From contig JAUSOD010000091.1 of NCBI GenBank assembly GCA_030656215.1, positions 1-64,000 on the forward strand: a stretch of DNA of 64,000 bases, in the 5' to 3' direction. This document shows positions 1 to 8,492 of this stretch, in pieces. Under the pieces are notes generated by a model that saw only the letters and a program-made list of their open reading frames with translations, was not told the DNA's origin and did no database searches. The position numbers and the translations under genes are program-made. The stretch's first letter is position 1; every line of letters starts with the position of its first letter. This DNA is from Azoarcus sp. (lineage in GTDB: Bacteria; Pseudomonadota; Gammaproteobacteria; Burkholderiales; Rhodocyclaceae).

Positions 1-2
1 AG

Positions 3-1454
3 ATGGGAGAAGCTGATGCACTGAAACTGCTCCATGAACTGCAGGTGCATCAAGTCGAACTCAGGCTGCAGAACGAGGAACTGCGCCAGACTCAGGCACA
101 ACTGGAAGCATCGCGGGCGCTCTATTTTGAGCTCTACGAACTCGCGCCGGTCGCTTACTGCACGCTCGGCGACGAGGGCATGATCATTCATGCCAACCTC
201 GTCGCGACCACCTTGCTCGGCACGCCACCGGGAGGGCTGCTTGATCAGCCGATCCGTCGCTTTATCCGCGGCAACGAGCATCACACGTTCGCGCACCACA
301 TCGAGCAGCTTGGTGAACCCGGAGATCCGCAGAGCTGCGAACTGCAGATGACAAAACAGGACGGCGCAATATTCTGGGCGCGCTTACGCTCAGTCAGCAC
401 GAGGAGTGCCGACGGAATCCGCTCCTACCTGATTGCATTTGCCGACATCACCGAGAGTAAGCGCGCAGACGACGCCTTACGTGAGCAGAAGGAGTTTTTT
501 CATCTGATCGCGGACAACCTGTCCGACTTCATCGCGGTACTCGACCTGGAAGGGCGCCGAATCTACAACAGTCCTTCATATCAGCAGTTTTTCGGCGCTG
601 CTGAAGACTTGCGCAATACGGATTCCTTCGCCGATGTTCACCCCGACGACCGCGAGCGGGTCCGACAGGTTTTCCAGGATACTGTTCGAACGAGCCAGGG
701 ATACCAGATCGAATATCGCTTCATCATGGCCGACGGCAACATCCGCAACATGGAATCACGGGCAAGCGTCATCAAGGACAAGGACGGTCAGGTGGCGCGT
801 GTTGTCGTTGTCTCGGTCGACATTACCGAACGCAAGCACCTTCAGGAACAGGTGCGGCAGATGGCGTTCCATGATGTCCTTACCGGACTCCCCAACCGCC
901 GTTTATTCAGTGACCGCTTGAACCAGGCCCTGGCGGCAGGAACGCGCCTTGCCTGTCATGGCGCACTGATGTTCCTCGATCTGGACAACTTCAAACCACT
1001 CAACGACACCCATGGTCACGACGTCGGCGATTTGCTGCTGGTCGAGGCAGCCAACCGTCTGAAGCGTTGTGTTCGCGAAATGGACACTGTGGCGCGCTTT
1101 GGCGGAGATGAGTTTGTGGTGATGCTCAGCCAACTCGAGATGAATGAGGCTGACTCCACTGCCCAAGCCCGGACCGTCGCCGAAAAATTGTGTGCGACCT
1201 TGTCTGAACCCTACCTGCTCAAGGTCAACCTTGCCTGGAACGCCGAATCCACCGTCGAGCATCGGTGCACGGTGAGCATCGGTGTCGCGCTGTTCAACGA
1301 CCATCAAGAGAGCCCGAGCGGCATCTTGAGGTGTGCTGACCTGGCGATGTATCGAGCCAAGCAGGCAGGCGGCAATCAGGTGCGATTTTGCGATAACTCG
1401 GACCGCGTAACGATAGAGAACATCTTCTCCGAAGTCAGGCACCTTCCCCGGTAA
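3..1454 (+). CDS. PAS-PAS-GGDEF diguanylate cyclase (probably 5'-truncated)
   Basis: Predicted diguanylate cyclase making the second messenger c-di-GMP from two GTP. A coiled leader rich in L, E and Q (residues 5-40) is followed by two PAS sensor domains (about 40-150 and 165-280) and a GGDEF domain from about 285. The active-site GGDEF is at 367-371, preceded five residues earlier by an RxxD motif (REMD, 358-361), so product inhibition at an I-site is likely. No membrane segment is seen, so it is probably cytoplasmic. The ATG lies 3 bases from the window edge. The close paralogue at 35827-37317 has about 20 more N-terminal residues, so the true start may be upstream. It converges on the LysR gene. 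Confidence 0.9.
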   Translation: MGEADALKLLHELQVHQVELRLQNEELRQTQAQLEASRALYFELYELAPVAYCTLGDEGMIIHANLVATTLLGTPPGGLLDQPIRRFIRGNEHHTFAHHIEQLGEPGDPQSCELQMTKQDGAIFWARLRSVSTRSADGIRSYLIAFADITESKRADDALREQKEFFHLIADNLSDFIAVLDLEGRRIYNSPSYQQFFGAAEDLRNTDSFADVHPDDRERVRQVFQDTVRTSQGYQIEYRFIMADGNIRNMESRASVIKDKDGQVARVVVVSVDITERKHLQEQVRQMAFHDVLTGLPNRRLFSDRLNQALAAGTRLACHGALMFLDLDNFKPLNDTHGHDVGDLLLVEAANRLKRCVREMDTVARFGGDEFVVMLSQLEMNEADSTAQARTVAEKLCATLSEPYLLKVNLAWNAESTVEHRCTVSIGVALFNDHQESPSGILRCADLAMYRAKQAGGNQVRFCDNSDRVTIENIFSEVRHLPR

Positions 1455-1580
1455 AGCAAGGCCGAGCCCGTCACAAGGAATGACCGGCCTCTGCATGGCT
1501 TGACCCGACGGCATCGATGCCCTTCCATCGACAGCCAGGTTCACATCCTTTGTGTATCCGCGGACGATGCGGACGTGACT

Positions 1581-2546
1581 TCATCGCAGCACCGAACGCA
1601 TGCTGCCAGCCGCCTCCTCCAGCAACCAGGACCGAAATGCCGCCACCGCCGGACGGTCGGCGATCGCTTCGGGCATGACGATATAGTAGGCAAAGCTGCG
1701 CACGATGGCGATGTCGAAGGGGGCCACCAGACGCCCCGCCGCGATCTCGCCCGCCACCAGCGGGCGCGATAGCAGGGCCACGCCGAGACCGTCCAGCGCG
1801 GCGGCGATGGCGAGGCCCGAGTCGGTGAAATGAGGGCCAGCGCTCGCATCCACACCGCTCACCCCGGCCACGCTCAGCCACTCGTCCCAACTCGGGCGCT
1901 CCTTCTGGTCCTGGATCGTGTCGTCGTGGATCAAGGTGTGATATGCAAGGTCGGCGGGCGTGCGCAGCGGTAGTTTGGCGCGCAATAGCCGGGGGCTGCA
2001 CACTGCGGTGTAGTCGGGCACGAACATCTGTTCGACGCGAAAGCCGGGATAGCGCCCGGTTCCATAGCGAATCCAGATCTCCGGCTGATCCCGGCGCGTG
2101 GCGCGTGCGTCCGCCATCGGGCCCGCGGGCAGGTCGCTGCCGTCGATCATCTTCACCGAACCGGCAAGATGCAGTTCCACCTCGGGATGACTGCGGGTAA
2201 ATGCCTGCAGCCGCGGCACCAGCCAGCGCGATGCAAACGAGGGCGGCGCCAGCACCACCAGCCGCGCCCCGGGCACCAGCCCGCGGACGCAGGCCACCGC
2301 CTCGGCGAAGCAATCCATGCCCTCGCGCAGTTTGGGCAGCATCGCCGCGCCTTCGGCGGTGAGCTCCAGCGCTCGCGTCAGGCGCAGAAACAGCGCAACG
2401 CCAAGGTGCTCCTCGAGGCCGCGGATCTGATGGCTGATCGCAGTCGGGGTAACCGACAGCTCCTCCGCCGCACGCTTGAAGCTCAGGTGGCGTGCGGCGG
2501 CCTCGAACGCACGAAGCGCATTGAGCGGAGGCAATCTGTCAGCCAT
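1581..2546 (-). CDS. LysR-family transcriptional regulator, GcvA-like
   Basis: A 321-residue LysR-type regulator. The N-terminal winged helix-turn-helix (residues about 7-65) carries the GcvA-subfamily pattern: LNALRAFEAAARH, then SFKRAAEELSVTPTAISHQI. It is followed by a periplasmic-binding-fold effector domain (about 90-300) of normal length. Such proteins usually control a divergent gene. Here the divergent neighbours are the two micro-ORFs at 2661 and 2902, and the intergenic DNA contains palindromes that could be its operator. The same-strand aminotransferase at 3098-4225 is another possible target. The effector cannot be read from the sequence. Confidence 0.9.
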   Translation of the reverse strand: MADRLPPLNALRAFEAAARHLSFKRAAEELSVTPTAISHQIRGLEEHLGVALFLRLTRALELTAEGAAMLPKLREGMDCFAEAVACVRGLVPGARLVVLAPPSFASRWLVPRLQAFTRSHPEVELHLAGSVKMIDGSDLPAGPMADARATRRDQPEIWIRYGTGRYPGFRVEQMFVPDYTAVCSPRLLRAKLPLRTPADLAYHTLIHDDTIQDQKERPSWDEWLSVAGVSGVDASAGPHFTDSGLAIAAALDGLGVALLSRPLVAGEIAAGRLVAPFDIAIVRSFAYYIVMPEAIADRPAVAAFRSWLLEEAAGSMRSVLR

Positions 2547-2573
2547 ATGCGTGAGTTTTTCTAATCCATCGAG

Positions 2574-2602
2574 TGATTAATCATCGTTTGTTGCGTCGCA
2601 AC
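2574..2602. promoter_or_regulatory. Palindromes between LysR gene and micro-ORF 1 (candidate operator)
   Basis: Two perfect palindromes sit in the divergent spacer: TGATTAATCA at 2574-2583 and GTTGCGTCGCAAC at 2590-2602. Just before them, CTAAT (from about 2561) and ATTA (2576-2579) form a LysR-like TAAT-N10-ATTA arrangement. These are seen directly; assignment to the LysR protein is inference. Confidence 0.4.
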
Positions 2603-2660
2603 ATTGAAATTACATTAACACCGAACCCACACGATGGGAACAACACCAAGGAGCATCAAG

Positions 2661-2852
2661 ATGGAACAGAACCGTGATCAGATCGAGGCCCTTATCGAGG
2701 AAGCCCGTCACCGTCGCAGTGTAGACGCCGGAAAGCACCTTGTGGCTGGCCTGCAGCTTGGCCTTAAAAACACGCTGCGCTGGATCAATATCCTGTCGCA
2801 AAGCGCGCGTGAAGCAATCCACGCGAGCCACAAGCAGAGCATACACAACTGA
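2661..2852 (+). CDS. Small hypothetical protein, micro-ORF 1 (63 aa)
   Basis: Not recognised with certainty. The ATG at 2661 is preceded by AAGGAG at 2648-2653, which decides the start over an in-frame ATG at 2634. The protein is short, charged and helical-looking. It shares the pattern IxALxxEAxxxRS near its N-terminus with the next ORF, and a hydrophobic/basic second half. No signal peptide or cysteines. It may belong to the poorly described 50-70 aa proteobacterial proteins of the RSP_7527 kind, but that is a guess from general appearance. The 22-base gap plus leader to micro-ORF 2 suggests a tandem duplication. Confidence 0.55.
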   Translation: MEQNRDQIEALIEEARHRRSVDAGKHLVAGLQLGLKNTLRWINILSQSAREAIHASHKQSIHN

Positions 2853-2901
2853 TTGACCCCGCCACGCCCACACAATGGGCACGGCGCACGGGAGTACCGA
2901 A

Positions 2902-3066
2902 ATGATTGACGCCTACAAGATCGACGCACTGGTTCGCGAAGCGCACCAACTGCGTTCCCGCGCCTTCGCCGACGCGCTCTCCACCGCCTGGAACGGCGCA
3001 AAGCGCATTGCCGCCCGCCTTGCACGCCGCACCCAGCCGCAGCAGCGCCTGACGGGCCAGCGCTGA
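2902..3066 (+). CDS. Small hypothetical protein, micro-ORF 2 (54 aa)
   Basis: Short basic protein. The start at ATG 2902 is chosen because GGAG lies at 2891-2894; an in-frame ATG at 2875 would add nine residues. IDALVREAHQLRS aligns with IEALIEEARHRRS of micro-ORF 1, and the C-terminal half is strongly basic (AKRIAARLARR). The upstream leader is also conserved between the two ORFs, so the duplicated unit includes its 5' region. Function unknown. It ends 32 bases before the convergent aminotransferase gene. Confidence 0.55.
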   Translation: MIDAYKIDALVREAHQLRSRAFADALSTAWNGAKRIAARLARRTQPQQRLTGQR

Positions 3067-3097
3067 TCACACCGGCAGCATCACGGCGCGCTGCGCC

Positions 3098-4225
3098 TTA
3101 AAGCACCTGATCGAGCGCCTTCTCCAGACTGGCCACGGTGCGCTCGACGTTGTGCAGCTTGTCGAGCCCGAACAGGCCCACGCGGAAGGTCTTGAAGTCG
3201 GCCGGTTCGTCGCACTGCAGGGGAACGCCGGCGGCGGTCTGCAGGCCGGCGGCGATGAACTTGCTCCCGCTGCGGATGCCGTCGTCGTCGGTGTAGCTCA
3301 CCACCACGCCGGGCGCCTTGAAACCTTCTGCGGCCACACTGCGGATGCCGCGACGCTCGAACAGCTCACGCACCCGGGTTCCAAGCTCCTGCTGCTCGGC
3401 GCGGACCTTGTCGAAGCCATAGGCCTCGGTCTCGATCATCACTTCGCGCAGACGCGTGAGCCCGTCGGTGGGCATGGTGGCGTGATAGGCATGAGCGCCG
3501 CCCTCATAGGTCTCCATGATCTGCAGCCACTTCTTCAGGTCGCAGGCAAAGCTCGTGCTGGCGGTGGTGTCGATGCGATCGCGCGCGAGCGGGCTGAACA
3601 TCACCATCGCGCAGCAGGGCGAGGCCGTCCAGCCTTTTTGCGGCGCGCTGATCAGGATGTCGACGCCGGTGGCGGCCATATCCACCCACATCGCGCCCGA
3701 CGCGATGCAGTCGAGCACGAACAGCCCGCCCACCGCATGCACTGCTTCGGTCACGGCGCGGATATAGTCGTCGGGCAGGATCATGCCGGACGAGGTTTCG
3801 ACGTGGGGCGCGAACACCACGTCCGGCCGGTGATGGTGGATCGCGGCGACCACGTCCTCGATCGGTGCCGGCGCAAAGGGCGCCTGCGGCCCGGCGGCCA
3901 CCGGGCGTGCCTTCAGCACCACTGATTCGGCCGGAATCAGACCCATCTCGAAAATCTGCGTCCAGCGGTAACTGAACCATCCATTGCGGATCACCAGGGT
4001 GCGTTTGCCGGTCGCGAACTGGCGCGCCACCGCTTCCATGCCGAAAGTTCCGCTACCGGGCACGATGGCCACCGAGTGCGCGTGGTACACCCGCTTCAGC
4101 ACCGCCGAGATGTCGCGCATCACACCCTGGAAGGCTTGTGACATATGATTCAGCGCGCGATCGGTGTAGACCACCGAATATTCAAGCAAGCCATCGGGAT
4201 CGACGTTGGGCAACAGTGCGGGCAT
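3098..4225 (-). CDS. Class V aminotransferase (alanine/serine-glyoxylate type)
   Basis: PLP-dependent fold-type I aminotransferase of the alanine-glyoxylate / serine-glyoxylate family (375 residues from the chosen start). VPGSGTFGMEAV near residue 57 forms the phosphate-binding loop, HVETSSGM is the substrate loop, and the SAPQKGW segment holds the Schiff-base lysine. The family moves an amino group from alanine, serine or a similar donor to glyoxylate or another 2-oxoacid; the exact substrate cannot be assigned. The start at 4225 is supported by a very strong CAGGAGGAGAGG just upstream, so 13 further in-frame residues are rejected. The gene stands alone between the micro-ORFs and the divergent chaN-like gene. 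Confidence 0.85.
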   Translation of the reverse strand: MPALLPNVDPDGLLEYSVVYTDRALNHMSQAFQGVMRDISAVLKRVYHAHSVAIVPGSGTFGMEAVARQFATGKRTLVIRNGWFSYRWTQIFEMGLIPAESVVLKARPVAAGPQAPFAPAPIEDVVAAIHHHRPDVVFAPHVETSSGMILPDDYIRAVTEAVHAVGGLFVLDCIASGAMWVDMAATGVDILISAPQKGWTASPCCAMVMFSPLARDRIDTTASTSFACDLKKWLQIMETYEGGAHAYHATMPTDGLTRLREVMIETEAYGFDKVRAEQQELGTRVRELFERRGIRSVAAEGFKAPGVVVSYTDDDGIRSGSKFIAAGLQTAAGVPLQCDEPADFKTFRVGLFGLDKLHNVERTVASLEKALDQVL

Positions 4226-4437
4226 GATCCTCTCCTCCTGATTTGTGCGAGTGCCCCGGCACACCCTGCGCAGAACAGGTCGGGGCCGACGAACTCACGT
4301 GTATTAGGCCTGCGATTGTAGCGGCTCCAGACGGCCCGGGGTGCCATGTGGCATGAATCTGTACACCGTTTCGCATCCGCCGGAACTCGCCATCTCGGCA
4401 AATGATCTACTGACTTCAACTACCTGGCGTCTTCATC

Positions 4438-5673
4438 ATGAATGCAAAATTGGTCCGGATGGTGCTGGCGACATGCGCCGCGATTGGCACTGCCCCGGCG
4501 GCGCTTGCCCTTGAACCGGCGGACACCGCCGCCAACTCGCCCGCCAGTCCGCCCGCCTGTATCGCACCTGCCGCATGGGCGGTACCGGATGCGACGCCAC
4601 CGCGCAGCGCACGCGGGCCAGCCATCCTGTCCGCCATGGCCAGTCGCGACGTGGTCCTGCTGGGCGAACAGCACGACGATGCCGATCATCACCGCTGGCA
4701 GCTCCAGACCCTGGCGGCGCTGCATGCGCAACGGCCGGACATGGTGATCGGTTTCGAGATGTTCCCGCGCCGCCTGCAGGCGGTGCTCGACCGCTGGGTG
4801 GCAGGCGAACTGAGCGAAGCCCGATTTCTTGAGCAGGCCGAATGGGACAAAGTGTGGACCATGCCTGCCGAGCTGTATCTGCCGCTGTTCCAGTTTGCCC
4901 GCCTGAACCGGATTCCGATGGTGGCGCTCAATATAGAGCAGACGCTGATCCGGACCATATCCAGTAACGGATGGGCCGCGGTTCCGACCCTCCAGCGCGA
5001 AGGGGTGGGCGACGCAGCCAAGCCATCGGCCGCCTACCTCGACTTTCTGTATGGCATTCATCGCGAGCACGCCGACATGCGCGGTCACAAGCCCGCGCAA
5101 GTGCGCCGGACGGACGCGGCCTTCCGCAACTTCGTCGACGCCCAGCTGGCATGGGACCGGGCGATGGCGGAAGCGCTTGCGCGCCCGCTCGCCACGCCAC
5201 TTCGCGAAGGGGCGGCCAAGCCACTCGTGGTCGGCATCATGGGAAGCGGGCATCTCCGTTTCGGCCACGGCGTACCGCACCAGCTGCGCGATCTCGGGGT
5301 CCACAATCTGGGCACGCTGTTGCCGGTATCGGCCGCTGCGCCGTGCGCCGACATCCCCGAGGGACTGGCCGATGCCGTGTTCGCCGTCCCCGCCCTGCCC
5401 GCAACACCTCCGCCACCGCCGCGCCTGGGCATCGGACTCGACGCCCACCGTGACGGCGTTCGCGTGGCCGAGGTGACGAGCGGCAGCCTGGCCGATACCA
5501 GCGGCTTGCGCACCGAGGACATCATCATCGAAGTGGCCGGAGCGCCGGCGCAGAAAGTGGCGGCGCTGATGGCCTCAATCCGCGCCCAGCCGGCCGGCAC
5601 CTGGTTGCCGCTCAAGGTGAGGCGCGGCAGCGAGACGCTGGATCTGGTGGTCAAGTTTCCGGTGAAGTCATGA
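4438..5673 (+). CDS. ChaN-family haem-binding protein fused to a PDZ domain
   Basis: Exported protein of 411 residues. It has a signal peptide (about 1-25, ending ALAL), then a ChaN/Cofac_haem_bdg domain (about 60-300) with VVLLGEQHDDADHH, VIGFEMFPR and the VGIMGSGHLRFGHGVPHQL segment. A C-terminal PDZ domain (about 325-408) contains GSLADTSGLRTEDIIIEVAG. ChaN proteins of Campylobacter bind haem as a dimer; the role elsewhere is mostly unproven. The PDZ extension suggests binding to peptide C-termini in the periplasm. The stop overlaps the start of the M1-like peptidase (ATGA), so the two are translationally coupled and probably act together on an envelope substrate. Confidence 0.85.
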   Translation: MNAKLVRMVLATCAAIGTAPAALALEPADTAANSPASPPACIAPAAWAVPDATPPRSARGPAILSAMASRDVVLLGEQHDDADHHRWQLQTLAALHAQRPDMVIGFEMFPRRLQAVLDRWVAGELSEARFLEQAEWDKVWTMPAELYLPLFQFARLNRIPMVALNIEQTLIRTISSNGWAAVPTLQREGVGDAAKPSAAYLDFLYGIHREHADMRGHKPAQVRRTDAAFRNFVDAQLAWDRAMAEALARPLATPLREGAAKPLVVGIMGSGHLRFGHGVPHQLRDLGVHNLGTLLPVSAAAPCADIPEGLADAVFAVPALPATPPPPPRLGIGLDAHRDGVRVAEVTSGSLADTSGLRTEDIIIEVAGAPAQKVAALMASIRAQPAGTWLPLKVRRGSETLDLVVKFPVKS

Positions 5674-7787
5674 TCGCCCGGAGCCTGTCCGGCTGCAGCA
5701 GTCGTCATCCAAAAGGTAGTCCTCCTTCTATCGGCAGCAGGCTCGCCGCACTGGCACGGGTACTGCTGATGTCCTGCGCCGTGGTCGCGGTGTCGGCGCA
5801 GGCAAGGCCACTGCCGTCGATCGAGATCGAGGTAGAGCTTGACCCCGCCACGCACAAGTTCAGTGCAGTGGCGGAGGTTCGGCCGGAGACGACGGATTTC
5901 CGTTTCGTGCTGCACGAGTCGCTCACCATCACCGCAGCAAGCTCCAACCGCCGCCCGCTGCGGGTGATGCCTGCAGGGCGTGACGGTGCCTTGCGCAACT
6001 GGCGGGTGAGCCTGCCTGCAGCCGGATCGCTGCGCCTGAGCTACAGTGGCACCCTGCCCGCACTGGACCGCGCGCTCGACCATCGCGACGTACTGCGCAG
6101 GCTGATGCCGATGACCGCAAGCGAAGGCAGCTTTCTGCCCTCGGGCGGCGGCTGGTATCCGCAGCCGGGCGCCCTGTTCACCTATCAGCTGTCGCTGTCG
6201 GTGCCCGCTTCGCAGCGCGCCCTGGTGGCCGGACGGCTGGCATCGGAGTCGCTGCCCGACACCCCCACCGGGCGCTATCAGGCGAGCTTCGAGTTCGCTG
6301 ACCCGGCCGATGGCATCGACCTGATGGCCGGTCCGTGGGAGGTGCGCGAAAAACTCGCACCACGCGCGGAAGGCCCGCCGCTGCGGCTACGCACTTATTT
6401 CCCGGCCGAGCTCGACGCCATCGACGGCCTCGCCGCGGCCTATCTCGACGACAGCCGGCGCCATATCGAGCGCTACGCTAAGGCGATCGGTCCCTACCCC
6501 TTCGACGGGTTTTCGGTCGTAGCCAGCCCGCTGCCCACCGGCTTCGGCATGCCCACGCTGACCTACATCGGTGCCGAGGTGCTGAAGCTGCCCTTCATCC
6601 GCGCCACCTCACTCGGGCATGAGGTCTTGCACAACTGGTGGGGCAACGGCGTGTTCGTCGACTACGCCAGCGGCAACTGGGCCGAGGGCCTGACCACCTT
6701 CATGGCCGACTACGCCTACAAGGAGGACGAATCGGCTGCCGCGGCGGGCGCGATGCGCCTGGGCTGGCTGCGCGACTTCGCCGCGGTGCCGGCGGCGGAC
6801 CAGCAGCCCCTGGCGGCCTTTCGCTCGCGCACCCACGGCGCGGCGGCGGCAGTGGGTTATGGCAAGTCGGCGATGCTGTTCGTGATGCTGCGCGAGCAGA
6901 TCGGTGCCGACACCTTCGACCGCGGCATCCGCGCCTTCTGGGCCCGTCACCGCTTCGGCGTAGCGGGCTGGTCCGATCTGCGCAGCGCGTTCGAGGCTGA
7001 GTCGGGTCAGGACCTGGCGGCCTTCTTCGATCAGTGGCTGACCCGCCGCGGCGGCCCCGCACCACGCATCGAACGGGCCCGGACGCAAGCACGCGCGGGC
7101 GGCACACAACTCATCGTGGACCTGGCCCAGGGCTCACCACCCTATGCGCTGAAGATTCCGCTGGAACTGGTCTACGCCGGGCGGCGCGAACGCATCGACG
7201 TCGAATTTCGCGACGGCCGCCGGCAGCTCACGCTTGACGTCGACACCGCGCCCGCCAGCGTACGCCTCGACCCCGAACTGCGGCTGTGGCGCGTGCTCGC
7301 ACCGGATCAGCTGCCACCCATCCTGCGTCAGTGGATCACGGCAGCCACCCCCCGTCTGGCGATCGCACAAGCACCCGGCCCAAGCGCAGCGGCAGACGAG
7401 ATCGCCGCCGCGGCACCGGCCCTGGTGCAACGCTTATTCGAACGCGCCGCAAAAGCGGGCAGCCTCGAAGAACTGGATCGGGGGTCCGGCCCGATGCTGC
7501 TCATCGGCAGCCATGCGGCGGTAGACGCAGCGCTCGCCGGTGCCGGCCTGCCACCGCGCCCGGCAAGCCTCGGAGTACGTGGCAGTGCCCAGGTGTGGAC
7601 GGTGATCCGCGCTCACGGCGCACCGCTTGCCGTGGTGTCCGCACGCGACGCCGGCGCACTGCAGGCCTTGTCGCGTCCGCTGCCGCATTACGGCGCGCAG
7701 AGCTGGCTGGTGTTCGAAGACAGCCGGGCGCTCGAGCGCGGTGTGTGGGAGGTAAGGGACGACGGCGTTACGGTGCGCCAGGATTGA
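5670..7787 (+). CDS. M1-family (gluzincin) metallopeptidase-like exported protein
   Basis: 705-residue periplasmic zinc peptidase of the M1 type. A long N-terminus includes a hydrophobic stretch around residues 24-42 that could be a signal peptide or anchor. The zinc site is HEVLH in the TSLGHEVLHNWWG segment (near residue 315), and the third ligand lies in GNWAEGLTTF. The spacing between them is one residue shorter than in classical aminopeptidase N, as in other bacterial 'HNWWGNGVFVDY' relatives. GFGMPTLTYIG replaces the classical GAMEN exopeptidase motif, so true N-terminal exopeptidase activity is uncertain. The last 200 residues match no family I recognise. Coupled by ATGA overlap to the ChaN-PDZ gene. 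Confidence 0.83.
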   Translation: MIARSLSGCSSRHPKGSPPSIGSRLAALARVLLMSCAVVAVSAQARPLPSIEIEVELDPATHKFSAVAEVRPETTDFRFVLHESLTITAASSNRRPLRVMPAGRDGALRNWRVSLPAAGSLRLSYSGTLPALDRALDHRDVLRRLMPMTASEGSFLPSGGGWYPQPGALFTYQLSLSVPASQRALVAGRLASESLPDTPTGRYQASFEFADPADGIDLMAGPWEVREKLAPRAEGPPLRLRTYFPAELDAIDGLAAAYLDDSRRHIERYAKAIGPYPFDGFSVVASPLPTGFGMPTLTYIGAEVLKLPFIRATSLGHEVLHNWWGNGVFVDYASGNWAEGLTTFMADYAYKEDESAAAAGAMRLGWLRDFAAVPAADQQPLAAFRSRTHGAAAAVGYGKSAMLFVMLREQIGADTFDRGIRAFWARHRFGVAGWSDLRSAFEAESGQDLAAFFDQWLTRRGGPAPRIERARTQARAGGTQLIVDLAQGSPPYALKIPLELVYAGRRERIDVEFRDGRRQLTLDVDTAPASVRLDPELRLWRVLAPDQLPPILRQWITAATPRLAIAQAPGPSAAADEIAAAAPALVQRLFERAAKAGSLEELDRGSGPMLLIGSHAAVDAALAGAGLPPRPASLGVRGSAQVWTVIRAHGAPLAVVSARDAGALQALSRPLPHYGAQSWLVFEDSRALERGVWEVRDDGVTVRQD

Positions 7788-7860
7788 TCGACCGCTGAAT
7801 TGCAGTTCGCCGCCCCGCTGGAATTGACGCGCGGGCGGCAGTATCCGGGGCCAGTGACAT

Positions 7861-8058
7861 CTATTTCAAGGGCTTTTCTTCGGTGGGTACCGGAGCAGCC
7901 TCATCCGGGATCTTAGGGATGTCCGACACATGATTTTCCATAGGCGTCTTCTTTCCCGGCTGCGGTGTCTTCTCGGCGCCTGGCGCAACCTCATCGCCGT
8001 GGTGCTTCTTTTCTTGCGCAACCTTCTTGTCGTGGGCAATGTTGCGTGGGTCAGTCAT
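7861..8058 (-). CDS. Small hydrophilic hypothetical protein (65 aa)
   Basis: Short protein rich in K, E, P and H with no predicted fold, signal or membrane segment. It starts MTDPRNIAHDKK and ends in a proline/glutamate-rich tail. The start is well supported by GAGGAAAA upstream of the ATG. Composition suggests an intrinsically disordered or stress-related protein, but I recognise no family. It converges on the M1-like gene (73-base gap) and is followed upstream by a non-coding stretch holding one further possible micro-ORF. Confidence 0.6.
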   Translation of the reverse strand: MTDPRNIAHDKKVAQEKKHHGDEVAPGAEKTPQPGKKTPMENHVSDIPKIPDEAAPVPTEEKPLK

Positions 8059-8492
8059 GGAGTTTTCCTCAGAAATATGTATATAGGATCACCGCCCGAA
8101 GGCCGCTCCCTAGCTTGGCAAATCGTTCACTCGGCGCGGACGCCAAACGCGGATGAGGGCAAATTGCGAACTGCACCAGCCCCTGAATCTACGCTACGGA
8201 TTCAGACGTGCGCCGTCTGTGGGCTGCCGTACACATACGGATAAGATGCTGAACGGCTCGCAGACTCTTTGTGCGCTTGTTGATCAATGGTTCTTCGGAT
8301 GCGCCTTGTCGTAGATCGGATCGGGCTTGGCTTTGTGGTGTATCTGATCTTTGACGCCTTCGTCGCGGCTGTGCATGCTGTTGTCGCCGCCAACACCCGG
8401 ATCCTCGTACTGCTGGAGAAGCACGGCTTTTCACCGGAAAAGCGGCGATAATAGTGGCCAATTCGTTTTGAACGCTATTTCAGGATTCCCGC
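8059..8492. other. Intergenic stretch upstream of ycaO with one possible micro-ORF
   Basis: 434 bases between the 65-aa gene and ycaO. Apart from the low-confidence minus-strand micro-ORF at 8284-8424, I see only the ycaO ribosome site (AGGA near 8482) and short imperfect inverted repeats. No recognisable RNA or mobile element. Confidence 0.5.
8284..8424 (-). CDS. Possible micro-ORF, 46 aa from GTG or 30 aa from ATG
   Basis: A minus-strand reading frame ends at TGA 8284-8286. From GTG 8424 it encodes 46 residues, with YEDPGVGGDNSMHSRDEG in the middle and KPDPIYDKAHPKNH at the C-terminus. From ATG 8376 it would be 30 residues. The hydrophilic K/H/D/P-rich composition resembles the neighbouring 65-aa protein. 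The ribosome site is weak (GGTGAAAAG before the GTG). It could be a real small gene or chance; no family recognised. Confidence 0.3.
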   Translation of the reverse strand: MLLQQYEDPGVGGDNSMHSRDEGVKDQIHHKAKPDPIYDKAHPKNH

